A stretch of DNA of 64,000 nucleotides. It comes from Rhizobium sp. BK376 (GTDB taxonomy: Bacteria > Pseudomonadota > Alphaproteobacteria > Rhizobiales > Rhizobiaceae). A program made the position numbers and the translations under genes. Shown piece after piece: positions 8,880-16,430 of this stretch. Each line of letters opens with the position of its first letter. Position 1 is the first letter of the stretch. The stretch lies in NCBI RefSeq assembly GCF_004341625.1, contig NZ_SLZG01000020.1, positions 1 through 64,000 on the forward strand. The letters are read 5' to 3'. The notes below the pieces were generated by a model. It saw only the letters and a list, made by a program, of their open reading frames with translations, was not told where the DNA came from and ran no database searches.

Positions 8880-9245
8880 ATTCGCCGGCGCCACATGGAA
8901 ACGTTCGGGCGAAAAAGATACGGTAACCGTGTGCGTTCGCCTCAGTACAATCTTGCCATGAGGGCCGATATATTCCGTTCGAAAGCCCATCGCATGAGCC
9001 TGCTTGAGAAAGCGATCGGCGCTCAGCATGTCGACGACGAAGCTGTCGTTGAGACATTGACAAAGCGGGCCGCAGAATTCTCGCTTGATCCATTGGCGGG
9101 CGCGTTCCGACATAGCGGTAATGCGCCAACTGTCGTTGCTGGACCGGTCAAGTTGAAAATCACCGGCGGATTCTGCGGGAGAGGGCGGCGGATACCCTGC
9201 GCCGGCCAGAAGCGCTTCACTGTTTCGAGACGTGTCTGAGGTCAT
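8859..9245 (-). CDS. uncharacterised protein, paralogue of 11056-11403
   Basis: A 128-residue soluble protein. Its core, WRITAMSERARQWI ... FLKQAHAMGFRTEYIGPHGKIVL, aligns with the C-terminal half of the protein at 11056-11403 (WHLKPLTPQGRLWA ... FLNRVRDHGLRTRYLGPDGKSI). I do not recognise the family. The start at 9245 follows AGGAGATGTCACC. It lies 63 bases downstream of the triple-BON gene at 9309-9956 on the same strand, so it is probably in an operon governed by the FixK box at 10016-10029. Its last 20 bases overlap the relic fixK on the opposite strand. Confidence 0.65.
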   Translation of the reverse strand: MTSDTSRNSEALLAGAGYPPPSPAESAGDFQLDRSSNDSWRITAMSERARQWIKREFCGPLCQCLNDSFVVDMLSADRFLKQAHAMGFRTEYIGPHGKIVLRRTHTVTVSFSPERFHVAPANLLPRGG

Positions 9246-9308
9246 GGTGACATCTCCTGTCGAAAGCGAGAAGGCGGTGCCGTCCCCGCCTTGTTCCAAG
9301 GCTGACTG

Positions 9309-9956
9309 TCAGCCGATTGAGAGCTGGTCGTCCAGAGCCGTCACGCCCTTGGCCGACCATGCGGCGCGCTCGGCGGCCTGGCGTTCGGACCAGGTCCTGA
9401 CTTTGCCCCTCAGGGTGACCTTCCCACCGGAGACGTCTACCCCGATAGCCTGGGCTTCCAGTTCCGCGTCGCGCTCCAAAGCCTTCTCTATACGCGCTTT
9501 TACATCGCCGGTGGTGGCGCGCGGCATCACATCGATCAGATTGGAAACGCCGATCACGCCATCAAGGTGACGCATGGCGTCGGACGCAGCCGACTTCTGA
9601 AACTGCCAGGCGACCTTCCCACTGAGCGTGATCCAGCCTTTGATGACCCGGACTTGCACGGCGCCGCTTGGAATGGAGACGTTCCAGTCGATCATGTTGG
9701 CAGCGCGTCGCGCTATGTCATCATCATCTGTGGGCTTCGCACCATAAATACGGACGTCTATCCCCTGAACGATCCCGCGCACGCCCTTAATGCGCTTGAC
9801 GATGCGTTCGGCGTTCTCTTTTTCGGCATAGGTTTGAACGCGCCCCGTGAGCGTGACGATGCCATTATCCGAAGTGACACCGATATCCGCGGCATCCAGG
9901 CTCGGTTCATATTCGAGGGCGTCGAGAATGTTCTGCCTCAAAGCGATGTCGTCCAT
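9309..9956 (-). CDS. triple BON-domain protein
   Basis: A 215-residue protein with three BON repeats, the same length and architecture as the protein at 7717-8364. The repeats contain GIVTLTGRVQTYAEK, GWITLSGKVAWQFQK and GKVTLRGKVRTWSER. The two are clear paralogues. The start at 9956 follows AGGAGA; an in-frame ATG at 9971 is less well placed. The FixK box at 10016-10029 predicts a transcript start near 9981. A stress role in the cytoplasm at low oxygen is inferred from family and regulation; the ligand is unknown. Confidence 0.88.
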   Translation of the reverse strand: MDDIALRQNILDALEYEPSLDAADIGVTSDNGIVTLTGRVQTYAEKENAERIVKRIKGVRGIVQGIDVRIYGAKPTDDDDIARRAANMIDWNVSIPSGAVQVRVIKGWITLSGKVAWQFQKSAASDAMRHLDGVIGVSNLIDVMPRATTGDVKARIEKALERDAELEAQAIGVDVSGGKVTLRGKVRTWSERQAAERAAWSAKGVTALDDQLSIG

Positions 9957-10015
9957 GATCTTCTCCTTCAATCTCTGTCGACCGTTCCAGAATAAGGCGG
10001 CAGAAGAGGATGTCG

Positions 10016-10029
10016 TTGACGAGGATCAA
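10016..10029. promoter_or_regulatory. FixK/FNR box TTGACGAGGATCAA
   Basis: Matches TTGAY-N4-RTCAA. It is centred about 66 bp upstream of the leftward triple-BON gene start at 9956, the spacing expected for class-II activation with a short leader. Confidence 0.75.
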
Positions 10030-10982
10030 TGGCTCGTCGCATGATCGGTGCCCATCAGGGTCGCGTGTGCAAAACCGTATGCATCGCCAGTCTGGCATCT
10101 TTGATTGCGCGGTCAGAGTTTGGAGCTTTGGTGTGCAGGCTATTTGGAAGAAGCCGCTGACTTCGACTTTTTTTCGCAGATGACACCAACGGCTCGCCGT
10201 GAGCACCCTGCAGCCGTTTGCTACGGGACATGGCCGCAACCTGACCCCAAGAACAATCATTAGCGCGAATCGCGGAGGCAAGGACATGGCGCGAGGGTGG
10301 ATGAGAGGCCCGCACGGTCCCCAGGATACGGGCCTCTCCTGGCCGGGCAGGCCAGAGACAAGCACGGGCGCTTGTCATTTTGAGGCTCACATCTTAAAGG
10401 CCGGGCGACATTGACTTAAGTCAACCCTTGTTCACGCTCTCGACGCAGGCAGTTGGCCGTTTCCTAGCGGCTCTCCCTCAAGAACGACGAGGCAAGCAAG
10501 CACGACGGTCGCCGCCGATATCTATTTTCCAAAGCTTCCGCCGTGAGCCAGCTCGGTATCGAGCGACGGCCGGTCAGAAATTTGGACCGCCGAGGGACTT
10601 GCGATCGAGGGTCCCCCGGGACGAATATGCGGTAAAGCGGACGATATAAAGTCCGGGGCGCTGATTGCCGGGAGCCGGGATGAGGACGTCGGCACCGTTT
10701 GATCCAAGCCTTCGCGTGCGGATGACAACCAGCCCGTTCAGCCCGAAAACGTCCACAGTCGTGCGACCGAGCTTCACCGGCCCAGTGAAGCTCAAAAGGC
10801 CACCGGTTTGAGATCGGGGGGAGATCTCTTCTCAGCCGGCATTGAGCACCGCCATATCTGCCAGCAGGTTCTCAGCTCGAACAACAGTTACAGGAAGGAT
10901 CGCCTTTGCGACTACTCGAAGCCTCCTCAGACCGTGCCGGCAATGCTTGTGCCGGTTTTGTCGTAATCGGACCGGCACAAAC
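10030..10982. other. long non-coding or decayed stretch
   Basis: About 950 bases with no gene I can support. The minus-strand frame 10574-10795 reads somewhat protein-like (TTVDVFGLNGLVVIRTRRLG) but has no ribosome site and no recognised family. A perfect FixK palindrome at 10411-10424 sits in the middle, so a lost gene or an untranslated RNA is possible. Confidence 0.4.
10411..10424. promoter_or_regulatory. FixK/FNR box TTGACTTAAGTCAA (orphan, perfect palindrome)
   Basis: A completely self-complementary 14-bp site, the most symmetrical of the window. No intact gene begins within 600 bp downstream on the right (the next is 11056, which has its own box) or plausibly on the left. Confidence 0.6.
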
Positions 10983-10996
10983 TTGATCCGCATCAA
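10983..10996. promoter_or_regulatory. FixK/FNR box TTGATCCGCATCAA
   Basis: Matches TTGAY-N4-RTCAA. The predicted transcript start is near 11031, 25 bp before the start codon at 11056 of the unknown-family gene, which supports that start. Confidence 0.75.
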
Positions 10997-11055
10997 GGCA
11001 AGCCCATCAATCTTCGGTTTTCATCATCGTTGTCCAAGATGCAATGGAGGATTCG

Positions 11056-11403
11056 ATGGCTGGCTTTTCGATTTTGGAACAGGTGCGTGGCGAGCTTTGC
11101 GCCGCCGAGGGTATTTTCGTCGAAGCGCCAGAGCCGGACGGGCCAGGATGGAGCGAACCTTCCGAGACTGCCGACCCATCCAAAAGAGCCGACTTCGAGC
11201 TATACACCGACGACGCGGGGATCTGGCACCTCAAACCTCTGACGCCGCAAGGCAGATTATGGGCAAGAGGAAATTCGATCCTCGATCTTGAAGGCGAAAG
11301 GCCCTTCTCGCTGACGGACGTGAACAGTTTCTTAAACCGCGTACGCGACCACGGCTTGCGCACTCGGTATCTCGGGCCGGATGGGAAATCCATCATAGAA
11401 TGA
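11056..11403 (+). CDS. uncharacterised protein, paralogue of 8859-9245
   Basis: A 115-residue acidic soluble protein. The C-terminal half (WHLKPLTPQGRLWA, then FLNRVRDHGLRTRYLGPDGKSI) matches the protein at 8859-9245. The N-terminal half (FSILEQVRGELCAAEGIFVEAPEPDGPGW) is not shared. The family is not known to me. The ATG at 11056 follows GGAGGATTCG; the ATG at 11044 is in frame but without a ribosome site. The FixK box at 10983-10996 is well placed for this gene. Confidence 0.65.
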   Translation: MAGFSILEQVRGELCAAEGIFVEAPEPDGPGWSEPSETADPSKRADFELYTDDAGIWHLKPLTPQGRLWARGNSILDLEGERPFSLTDVNSFLNRVRDHGLRTRYLGPDGKSIIE

Positions 11404-11571
11404 ACAGCCTTTCGGATCGAGCGCACCTCGGGCTGGTAAGGGGCGCCCCGGGTCGCTGAACATTATGGTGCGCAGACCATTGGCGTTTTCGCGACCCGCC
11501 CGAAGAGTTGGCTCTGTCCGACCGACGGGAAAACGATATGCTATCCATAGAAGTATTCAGGGCTTCGAAGT

Positions 11572-11585
11572 TTGAGCAGGATCAA
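11572..11585. promoter_or_regulatory. FixK/FNR-like box TTGAGCAGGATCAA
   Basis: One mismatch to TTGAY-N4-RTCAA (G at position 5) with both TTGA/TCAA cores intact. Predicted transcript start near 11620, about 53 bp before the DksA-like start at 11673. Confidence 0.6.
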
Positions 11586-11672
11586 AGCGTCCGGCTCAGC
11601 CTAATGAAACGCTCATTCTCCCGCGGCAGAGCAGCAGCCCAATCCCGAACCAACCAAAAAAGGAAAGCGACA

Positions 11673-11996
11673 ATGGACACCAAGGCAACGCGAGCGACGT
11701 TGAGCGGCATGAGAGCAGATCTTGACCGGCGTCTTGCCGCGATCGACGCCGATCTGCGTGTCTTGCTCGAGCCTGACAGCCAGGAGCGCGCCACACAGGT
11801 TGAGAATGATGAAGTTCTTCGTCGCATGCAGGCCGAAGCGGCCGAGCAGATTGCCGCAATCGACGCAGCACTGGAAAGATTGGATAACGGCGCCTACGGG
11901 AGGTGCGCGAAGTGCCATGAAGAGATTGGCAAGGATCGTCTTGCTGCCGTTCCTTATACTGCATTCTGCATCAGCTGCGCCCGGTCGCTCGCTTGA
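11673..11996 (+). CDS. DksA/TraR-type zinc-finger protein
   Basis: A 107-residue protein of the DksA/TraR C4-zinc-finger family: an N-terminal coiled-coil region (MRADLDRRLAAIDADLRVLL and EAAEQIAAIDAALERLDNG) and a finger with Cys78, Cys81, Cys99 and Cys102 (CAKC ... CISC). DksA proteins enter the secondary channel of RNA polymerase and work with ppGpp. This one is shorter than housekeeping DksA (about 140-150 residues) and resembles the short stress-linked forms. The ATG at 11673 follows AGGAAAG. An upstream FixK-like box suggests low-oxygen induction. Confidence 0.88.
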   Translation: MDTKATRATLSGMRADLDRRLAAIDADLRVLLEPDSQERATQVENDEVLRRMQAEAAEQIAAIDAALERLDNGAYGRCAKCHEEIGKDRLAAVPYTAFCISCARSLA

Positions 11997-12098
11997 CTTA
12001 TCGGTTTTCCGGACGTCGCTAGGATAAGAATTCCTGCCCTGTTGCGCCGAACAACCCTGCCACTCAGGCCCCGAAGGCGTCTGCGTCAATCAATCAGG

Positions 12099-12920
12099 CT
12101 AGTGGGCAAGAAGGACCGGCAGCTCGCACTTGGCGAGCAGTTCGCGGGTGACACCTCCGAGGATGAATTCACGAAAGCGGGAATGGCCGAAGCCACCGGC
12201 GACCAGGATGTCCGCGTTCCGTTCAAGCGCTGCCGATTGGATGGCAGCGGCGGGCGTGTCTGCGCGGGCATGGATACGCACGTCTTCCACCGTCAATCCT
12301 GAATGTTCCAGGCCGGCAATCAAAAGCGCGCGGTTACCTTCGTCAATCGGCTTATCGTCGGTAACGGAGACCACCTGCACCTTGATTGCTCGATCGATGA
12401 ACAGGCGTGCGCTCGAGATCGCACGCGCCGCAGCAGCGCTTCCGTCCCAGGCGATTGCAACGGTATCTACGCGACCGCAAACATTGGAAACCGGATATAG
12501 CACAAGTGGTCGTCCGCTCCCAAACAGAAGTGCTTCGGAAAGATTGCGGGTGATTTCCGACGCCTCCACGATCGACAGATCGTGAACTCTGGAAATTTCG
12601 GAAAGCATGTCGTGCACGCTCGCGTCCTGCGCCTCGAAACTATGGATCCGAACCTCCATGCCGGTCTGCGAGGCCGCAGAGCTTATATGCTCTTTCAGCG
12701 ACGATCCGCTGCGCAGGCTATATCCTTCCCCCTCCGCCCGCCATTTGTCGAAGTCGATCGCAGTCGGAAAAGGCTGGTGGATCGGCGGTACCCGCACCTT
12801 CGGTATGCTTGCTACAAGGTCGGCACCGTGCTGACGGGCAAGATCAATCGCGTTGTCGACGATGGTGAAGGAGCTGGGGTCGGGATAGGTCGACAAGGGA
12901 AGATGGAATTGGGGCTTCAT
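12099..12920 (-). CDS. universal stress protein, tandem Usp domains
   Basis: A 273-residue protein with two Usp domains. The second has VAIAWDGSAAAARAI at about residue 155 and VAGGFGHSRFREFILGGVTRELL at the C-terminus, the usual ATP-binding pattern. It is a diverged paralogue of the protein at 6774-7610. The start at 12920 follows GGGAGGCCAGC; upstream in-frame codons lack a ribosome site. A FixK-like box at 12975-12988 is about 61 bp upstream. Confidence 0.88.
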   Translation of the reverse strand: MKPQFHLPLSTYPDPSSFTIVDNAIDLARQHGADLVASIPKVRVPPIHQPFPTAIDFDKWRAEGEGYSLRSGSSLKEHISSAASQTGMEVRIHSFEAQDASVHDMLSEISRVHDLSIVEASEITRNLSEALLFGSGRPLVLYPVSNVCGRVDTVAIAWDGSAAAARAISSARLFIDRAIKVQVVSVTDDKPIDEGNRALLIAGLEHSGLTVEDVRIHARADTPAAAIQSAALERNADILVAGGFGHSRFREFILGGVTRELLAKCELPVLLAH

Positions 12921-12974
12921 GCTGGCCTCCCGAGATAAAACTGCGCTATCTTGCCTCTTGAGGAGACCCACGCA

Positions 12975-12988
12975 TTGCGCTCGATCAA
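12975..12988. promoter_or_regulatory. FixK/FNR-like box (TTGATCGAGCGCAA on minus strand)
   Basis: One half site is perfect (TTGAT), the other reads GCGCAA. It is centred about 61 bp upstream of the usp start at 12920, predicting a transcript start near 12940. Confidence 0.5.
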
Positions 12989-13171
12989 TCTGTCTCCTGC
13001 CGATGATCTTGCCAATGCCAAGCAGAGGGAATCGACGCGACGACGGGGAGGGAATTGAGCTGAAACCAGCCCAACCGCAAAAAGCGAGTGCCCTGAAACG
13101 TCAAGGGGTTGCCGGCCAAGAAAGCATCCCGATTTCGAACAAGCTTTAAGTCCAAGAATTCTGCGGCGCTC

Positions 13172-13185
13172 TTGATTCATATCAA
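13172..13185. promoter_or_regulatory. FixK/FNR box TTGATTCATATCAA
   Basis: Matches TTGAY-N4-RTCAA. The predicted transcript start is near 13220, just before GGAGG (13229-13233) and the CBS-BON start codon at 13241. Confidence 0.75.
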
Positions 13186-13240
13186 CGCAGGCATTTTGCA
13201 TCGAGCGTCTGATCGGCTCACCATCAATGGAGGCGAGCCG

Positions 13241-13923
13241 ATGCTGGCGAGAGATATCATGACAATGCCTGTGAGACGATCGACGAGGGGCACAACGTCA
13301 GGGAAGCAATCGAGATCGTCAATGCGAGCAAGATCGGCGCCGTTCCCGTCGTCGATCATGAAGGAAGGGTGACCGGCATTGTCAGTGAAGGCGACCTGCT
13401 GCGCCGTGTCGCATCTTCGTGGTCGAGGCGTGCGGTGCCACATAGTCGCGACCGGGACGACGCGCTGGCGAACTACGTCAAGGCGCGAAGCTGGCGTATC
13501 AAGGACGTCATGACGACCCCCGTTGTCAGCGCCACGCCGACCGCCACGGCAAGCCAGCTTGCTGAGCTCCTGCAGGCGCACGGGATCAAGCATGTGCCGG
13601 TCTTAGATGGCGGAAGGCTCGTGGGGATGATCAGCCGCCGTGATTTGATGCGCGCCCTTCTCGAAATTCCCGCCGATTGCACCGCCGCCGGCGACGAGGC
13701 TCTGAAGACCGCCGTGCGCAGCCGTCTGGAAGCGGAGCTGGAAATCTCGCCCGCCAGCGTGGCGACAACTGTTTCGAAAGGTATCGTCACCTTGCGTGGT
13801 GAGGCCGGATCGGAACTCGAACGCGAAGCCGCAAGAGTGGCGGCAGAAAGCGTTCGAGGGGTCGGTGGGGTCGTGAACATGATTAGGATCGCAGGTCCGG
13901 TAGGGAGCCGCGTCAGCCTCTAG
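13241..13923 (+). pseudogene. CBS-CBS-BON protein gene with one-base frameshift
   Basis: The reading begins at an ATG (13241) after GGAGG with MLARDIMTMPV, the start of a CBS domain. It continues one frame over from 13276 as TIDEGHNVREAIEIVNASKIGAVPVVD, so one base appears to be missing at 13274-13275. The rest is intact: completion of CBS 1, CBS 2 (IKDVMTTPVVSATPTATASQ ... HVPVLDGGRLVGMISRRDL) and a C-terminal BON domain (VSKGIVTLRGEAGSELER). CBS pairs bind adenosine nucleotides. As written only the part from the GTG at 13369 could be made as one chain. It could equally be a sequencing error. Confidence 0.8.
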
Positions 13924-13974
13924 CACGACAATCCACTCTCGCAGGACCCGGCAATTTTGATGGCGGAGCGACTC

Positions 13975-14172
13975 ATGAATATTCGCGACGACTTCGGCAG
14001 CCCCAAGATTTTGACCGCGATGATTGTGAAGATCTTCGATGCGATCATATCGAGACTTGTACTGGTCATCCTGATCATCATGATCGGGACTGTTGTGGGC
14101 GTGCTCCTGTTCAAGTCACCCGGTGGAGGCGCGGGAGGCGGTCGCGTCGAGCGCTCGCTCCAGGCACCATGA
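13975..14172 (+). CDS. small single-span membrane protein
   Basis: A 65-residue protein with one strong hydrophobic segment (LVLVILIIMIGTVVGVLLF) and a glycine-rich basic tail. The start at 13975 follows GCGGAG; ATG 13960 is an alternative in the same frame. It lies 51 bases after the CBS-BON gene on the same strand and may share its FixK-driven transcript. No family recognised. Confidence 0.5.
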   Translation: MNIRDDFGSPKILTAMIVKIFDAIISRLVLVILIIMIGTVVGVLLFKSPGGGAGGGRVERSLQAP

Positions 14173-14591
14173 GAACGCGAAACGGGAGCGTAAGGAGCTT
14201 CTGTGCTACACTGACGGCATCGCAGATGCTCGGAGCAGATGCTCGGGCAGGTAAGATGAAGGAGGCACAGTCTTGCTCCGATGATGCCACCCAGGTGGTA
14301 CCGGCGGCGTTCAATCCCCGGGTCGCGAGCGCCACTTCGCTCAATATAGCGAGATAAGCGAAGATAACGTCTAATTCGTTGACGAGCCGGGCCCGAGACC
14401 GACCGATTGTCCGCGGATTTTCCTTCCAGGTGGGTGGCTGGTGCGAACCAAAGCAGCTTCCAATGACTTGCGCCAAATGTCTCGCGCCATCGCCGTTTCG
14501 TCGCGTCGTCGCAGTCGGCGCGTCGGTTCGGCCAAGGCGATGGATGCTTTTCAAACCGGACACACGTACTCTGCTTACCGAGCAAAGGCCG

Positions 14592-14633
14592 GTCGGGGCT
14601 CGGGTGTCGGGGCTCAGGTGTCGGGGCTCAGGT
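14592..14633. repeat. 14-bp tandem repeat, three copies
   Basis: GTCGGGGCTCGGGT followed by two exact copies of GTCGGGGCTCAGGT. The period of 14 is not a multiple of three, so copy-number change would shift any reading frame crossing it. The minus-strand open frame described next runs into it. Confidence 0.85.
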
Positions 14634-14639
14634 CGAAGA

Positions 14640-14895
14640 CCGGATCCCCCTGCTGGGGTTTCCCGCTCGGTCTCTTCGGCTGCCGTATACAGCAAGTCAT
14701 GCATTTTCTTGCGAAGGTCCGTCTCGCTGACCGCCTGATCGGCCGCGGCAAAGTCCGCTACGATCTTTTCAACGAGGCGTGTATCACCATGTTCAAGACC
14801 GATCTTCTCGACCTCGTTTACGTAGGCTTCGACATCCGTGCGACCGATTTTCGTGGCGACCGTCCCGCCGGCTCGCGATCTCGACGAGCCTTCAC
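14640..14895 (-). pseudogene. degenerate small ORF of unknown family
   Basis: The minus strand carries an uninterrupted protein-like stretch (GTVATKIGRTDVEAYVNEVE, then DTRLVEKIVADFAAADQAVS and DLRKKMHDLLYTAAEET). It has an amphipathic helical look and is about 70 residues long. No start codon is in this frame. A GTG at 14895 in another frame reads KARRDREPAG and would join after a frameshift. The 3' end runs into the 14-bp tandem repeat. It is probably a broken gene for a small helical protein; function unknown. Confidence 0.45.
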
Positions 14896-15077
14896 CAGGA
14901 AAGACCGTTCATGACGCAGGATATCGGCGCCTTCCTACGCTCGTCTTCTCTCCTCTAGCATTCTCATGTCGATCTTCTCCGACCAACGACGAAACTCCCG
15001 GCACGATTAGCCCCCGGGGCCCATTGTCGCATCATCAAATATCAAGCAATCCTTGCTGCTCCTAGGCGGGCCTTGCA

Positions 15078-15091
15078 TTGGCATTGATCAA
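15078..15091. promoter_or_regulatory. FixK/FNR-like box TTGGCATTGATCAA
   Basis: The right half site is perfect (GATCAA); the left reads TTGGC. It lies about 110 bp upstream of a better box (15181-15194) before the phosphate acyltransferase gene and may be a second, weaker site. Confidence 0.4.
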
Positions 15092-15180
15092 AGGCGCACC
15101 CGAGGCTGAGCCCCTCTCGTCCGTCCATCCGCCCTGGAATTCACCCCCCCCCGGCGAAGGCCTTGCCAATTTCCAAGGGA

Positions 15181-15194
15181 TTGATGCCGGTCAA
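15181..15194. promoter_or_regulatory. FixK/FNR box TTGATGCCGGTCAA
   Basis: Matches TTGAY-N4-RTCAA. It predicts a transcript start near 15229. That lies after the first possible ATG of the downstream gene (15213) and before the GGAGGGG-preceded ATG at 15273, so it argues for the later start. Confidence 0.7.
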
Positions 15195-15272
15195 TGAATC
15201 AGCCCTCCTGATATGAGCATCATTGACTACCCGTCTCCGCGATGGTGCGGTGACAGAGATCCGGAGGGGTGG

Positions 15273-16283
15273 ATGCGCGCGCCAGCAGGTAGCCAGGATT
15301 TGCCGCCACTCACGAGCGAATCGTTGCGGGCTGCCGATCCTTGCGAAGCTCGTCCGATCGCACCCGGTCGGTTCAATCCGTTCATGGTCCGCGCAAGGTG
15401 TACGCCCCCGTTGCCGACGGCGGTCGTGCATCCCTGCAGCCCCCAGGCAATTCTGGCTGCGGTGGAGGCTCGCGACGAACATCTGCTCGCGCCGCTGCTT
15501 GTCGGGCCTGAAAGGAAGATCCGCGCAGCAGCGGCGGAGGCGGGTGTATCCCTGGAAGGGATGCTGATCGAACCGACCGAGCATAGTCATGCGGCGGCCG
15601 CTCGCGCAGTCGAACTGGCAGCGCATGGAAAGACCCGGGCCTTGATGAAAGGGAGTTTGCACAGCAGCGAGTTCCTCGGTGCCATCGTCGCGAAATCTTC
15701 GGGGATTACGACTGATCGCCGCATCAGCCACGTCTATGTCGCGGACGTCCCGTCCTACGACAAGTTGCTGGTCATCACCGACGCGGCGATCAACATCGCT
15801 CCAACGCTGATCGAAAAACGAGACATCTGCCAAAACGCCATCGACTTCATGCACCGCGTTGGAGTTGCCGAGCCGCTCGTCGCCGTCCTTGCGGCCGTAG
15901 AAACGGTAGAGCCGTCGATGCCTGCGACAATAGAGGCTGCAGCGCTGATGGTTATGGCGTTGCGCGGGCAGATCACGGGCGCCAGGGTGGATGGTCCTCT
16001 CGCGTTCGACAGCGCCATCGATCCGGATGCCGCTCGGATAAAGGAAATCGTATCTCCCGTCGTTGGCCGGGCGGATATCCTCGTCGCCCCGAACCTTGAA
16101 GCCGGCAACATGCTGGCAAAGCAATTGATTTACTTTGCAGGAGCCGACGCCGCCGGTCTCGTGCTCGGAGCCCGCGTTCCGATCATCCTTACAAGCCGAG
16201 CCGATTCTTTGAGGGTTCGACTGGCTTCCGCGGCCCTTGCCAAACTTATCGGCGTCGAGACCACCGGATCGGTGGCCGACTAA
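15273..16283 (+). CDS. phosphate acetyl/butyryltransferase
   Basis: A 336-residue enzyme of the phosphate acyltransferase family (Pta/Ptb), which interconverts acyl phosphates and acyl-CoA. It shows TAVVHPCSPQAILAAVEA near the N-terminus, ALMKGSLHSSEFLGA, DVPSYDKLLVITDAAINIAP and a C-terminal DILVAPNLEAGNMLAKQL block typical of the family. Rhizobial versions often carry an N-terminal MaoC-type domain, absent here. The start at 15273 follows GGAGGGGTGG and fits the FixK-site geometry; ATG 15213 would precede the predicted transcript start. Next to phosphoketolase, its likely job is turning acetyl phosphate into acetyl-CoA. Confidence 0.88.
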   Translation: MRAPAGSQDLPPLTSESLRAADPCEARPIAPGRFNPFMVRARCTPPLPTAVVHPCSPQAILAAVEARDEHLLAPLLVGPERKIRAAAAEAGVSLEGMLIEPTEHSHAAAARAVELAAHGKTRALMKGSLHSSEFLGAIVAKSSGITTDRRISHVYVADVPSYDKLLVITDAAINIAPTLIEKRDICQNAIDFMHRVGVAEPLVAVLAAVETVEPSMPATIEAAALMVMALRGQITGARVDGPLAFDSAIDPDAARIKEIVSPVVGRADILVAPNLEAGNMLAKQLIYFAGADAAGLVLGARVPIILTSRADSLRVRLASAALAKLIGVETTGSVAD

Positions 16284-16430
16284 GAGCCGCCTTTGCGCCG
16301 CTCGTTTCAAAGGGTGAACGGCATCAACCGCTTAACAGTCCGATCGACCGGCGATTTGTCACGTCGAACGAGGAACTGTCGGGCCGGCGACTTGCGGCCG
16401 CCACCGTCACGGATAACGAACCGTCCGTTT

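Noticed and set aside
15141..16310. A 389-codon minus-strand open frame
   Set aside because: Antisense to the phosphate acyltransferase gene, whose family motifs are on the plus strand.
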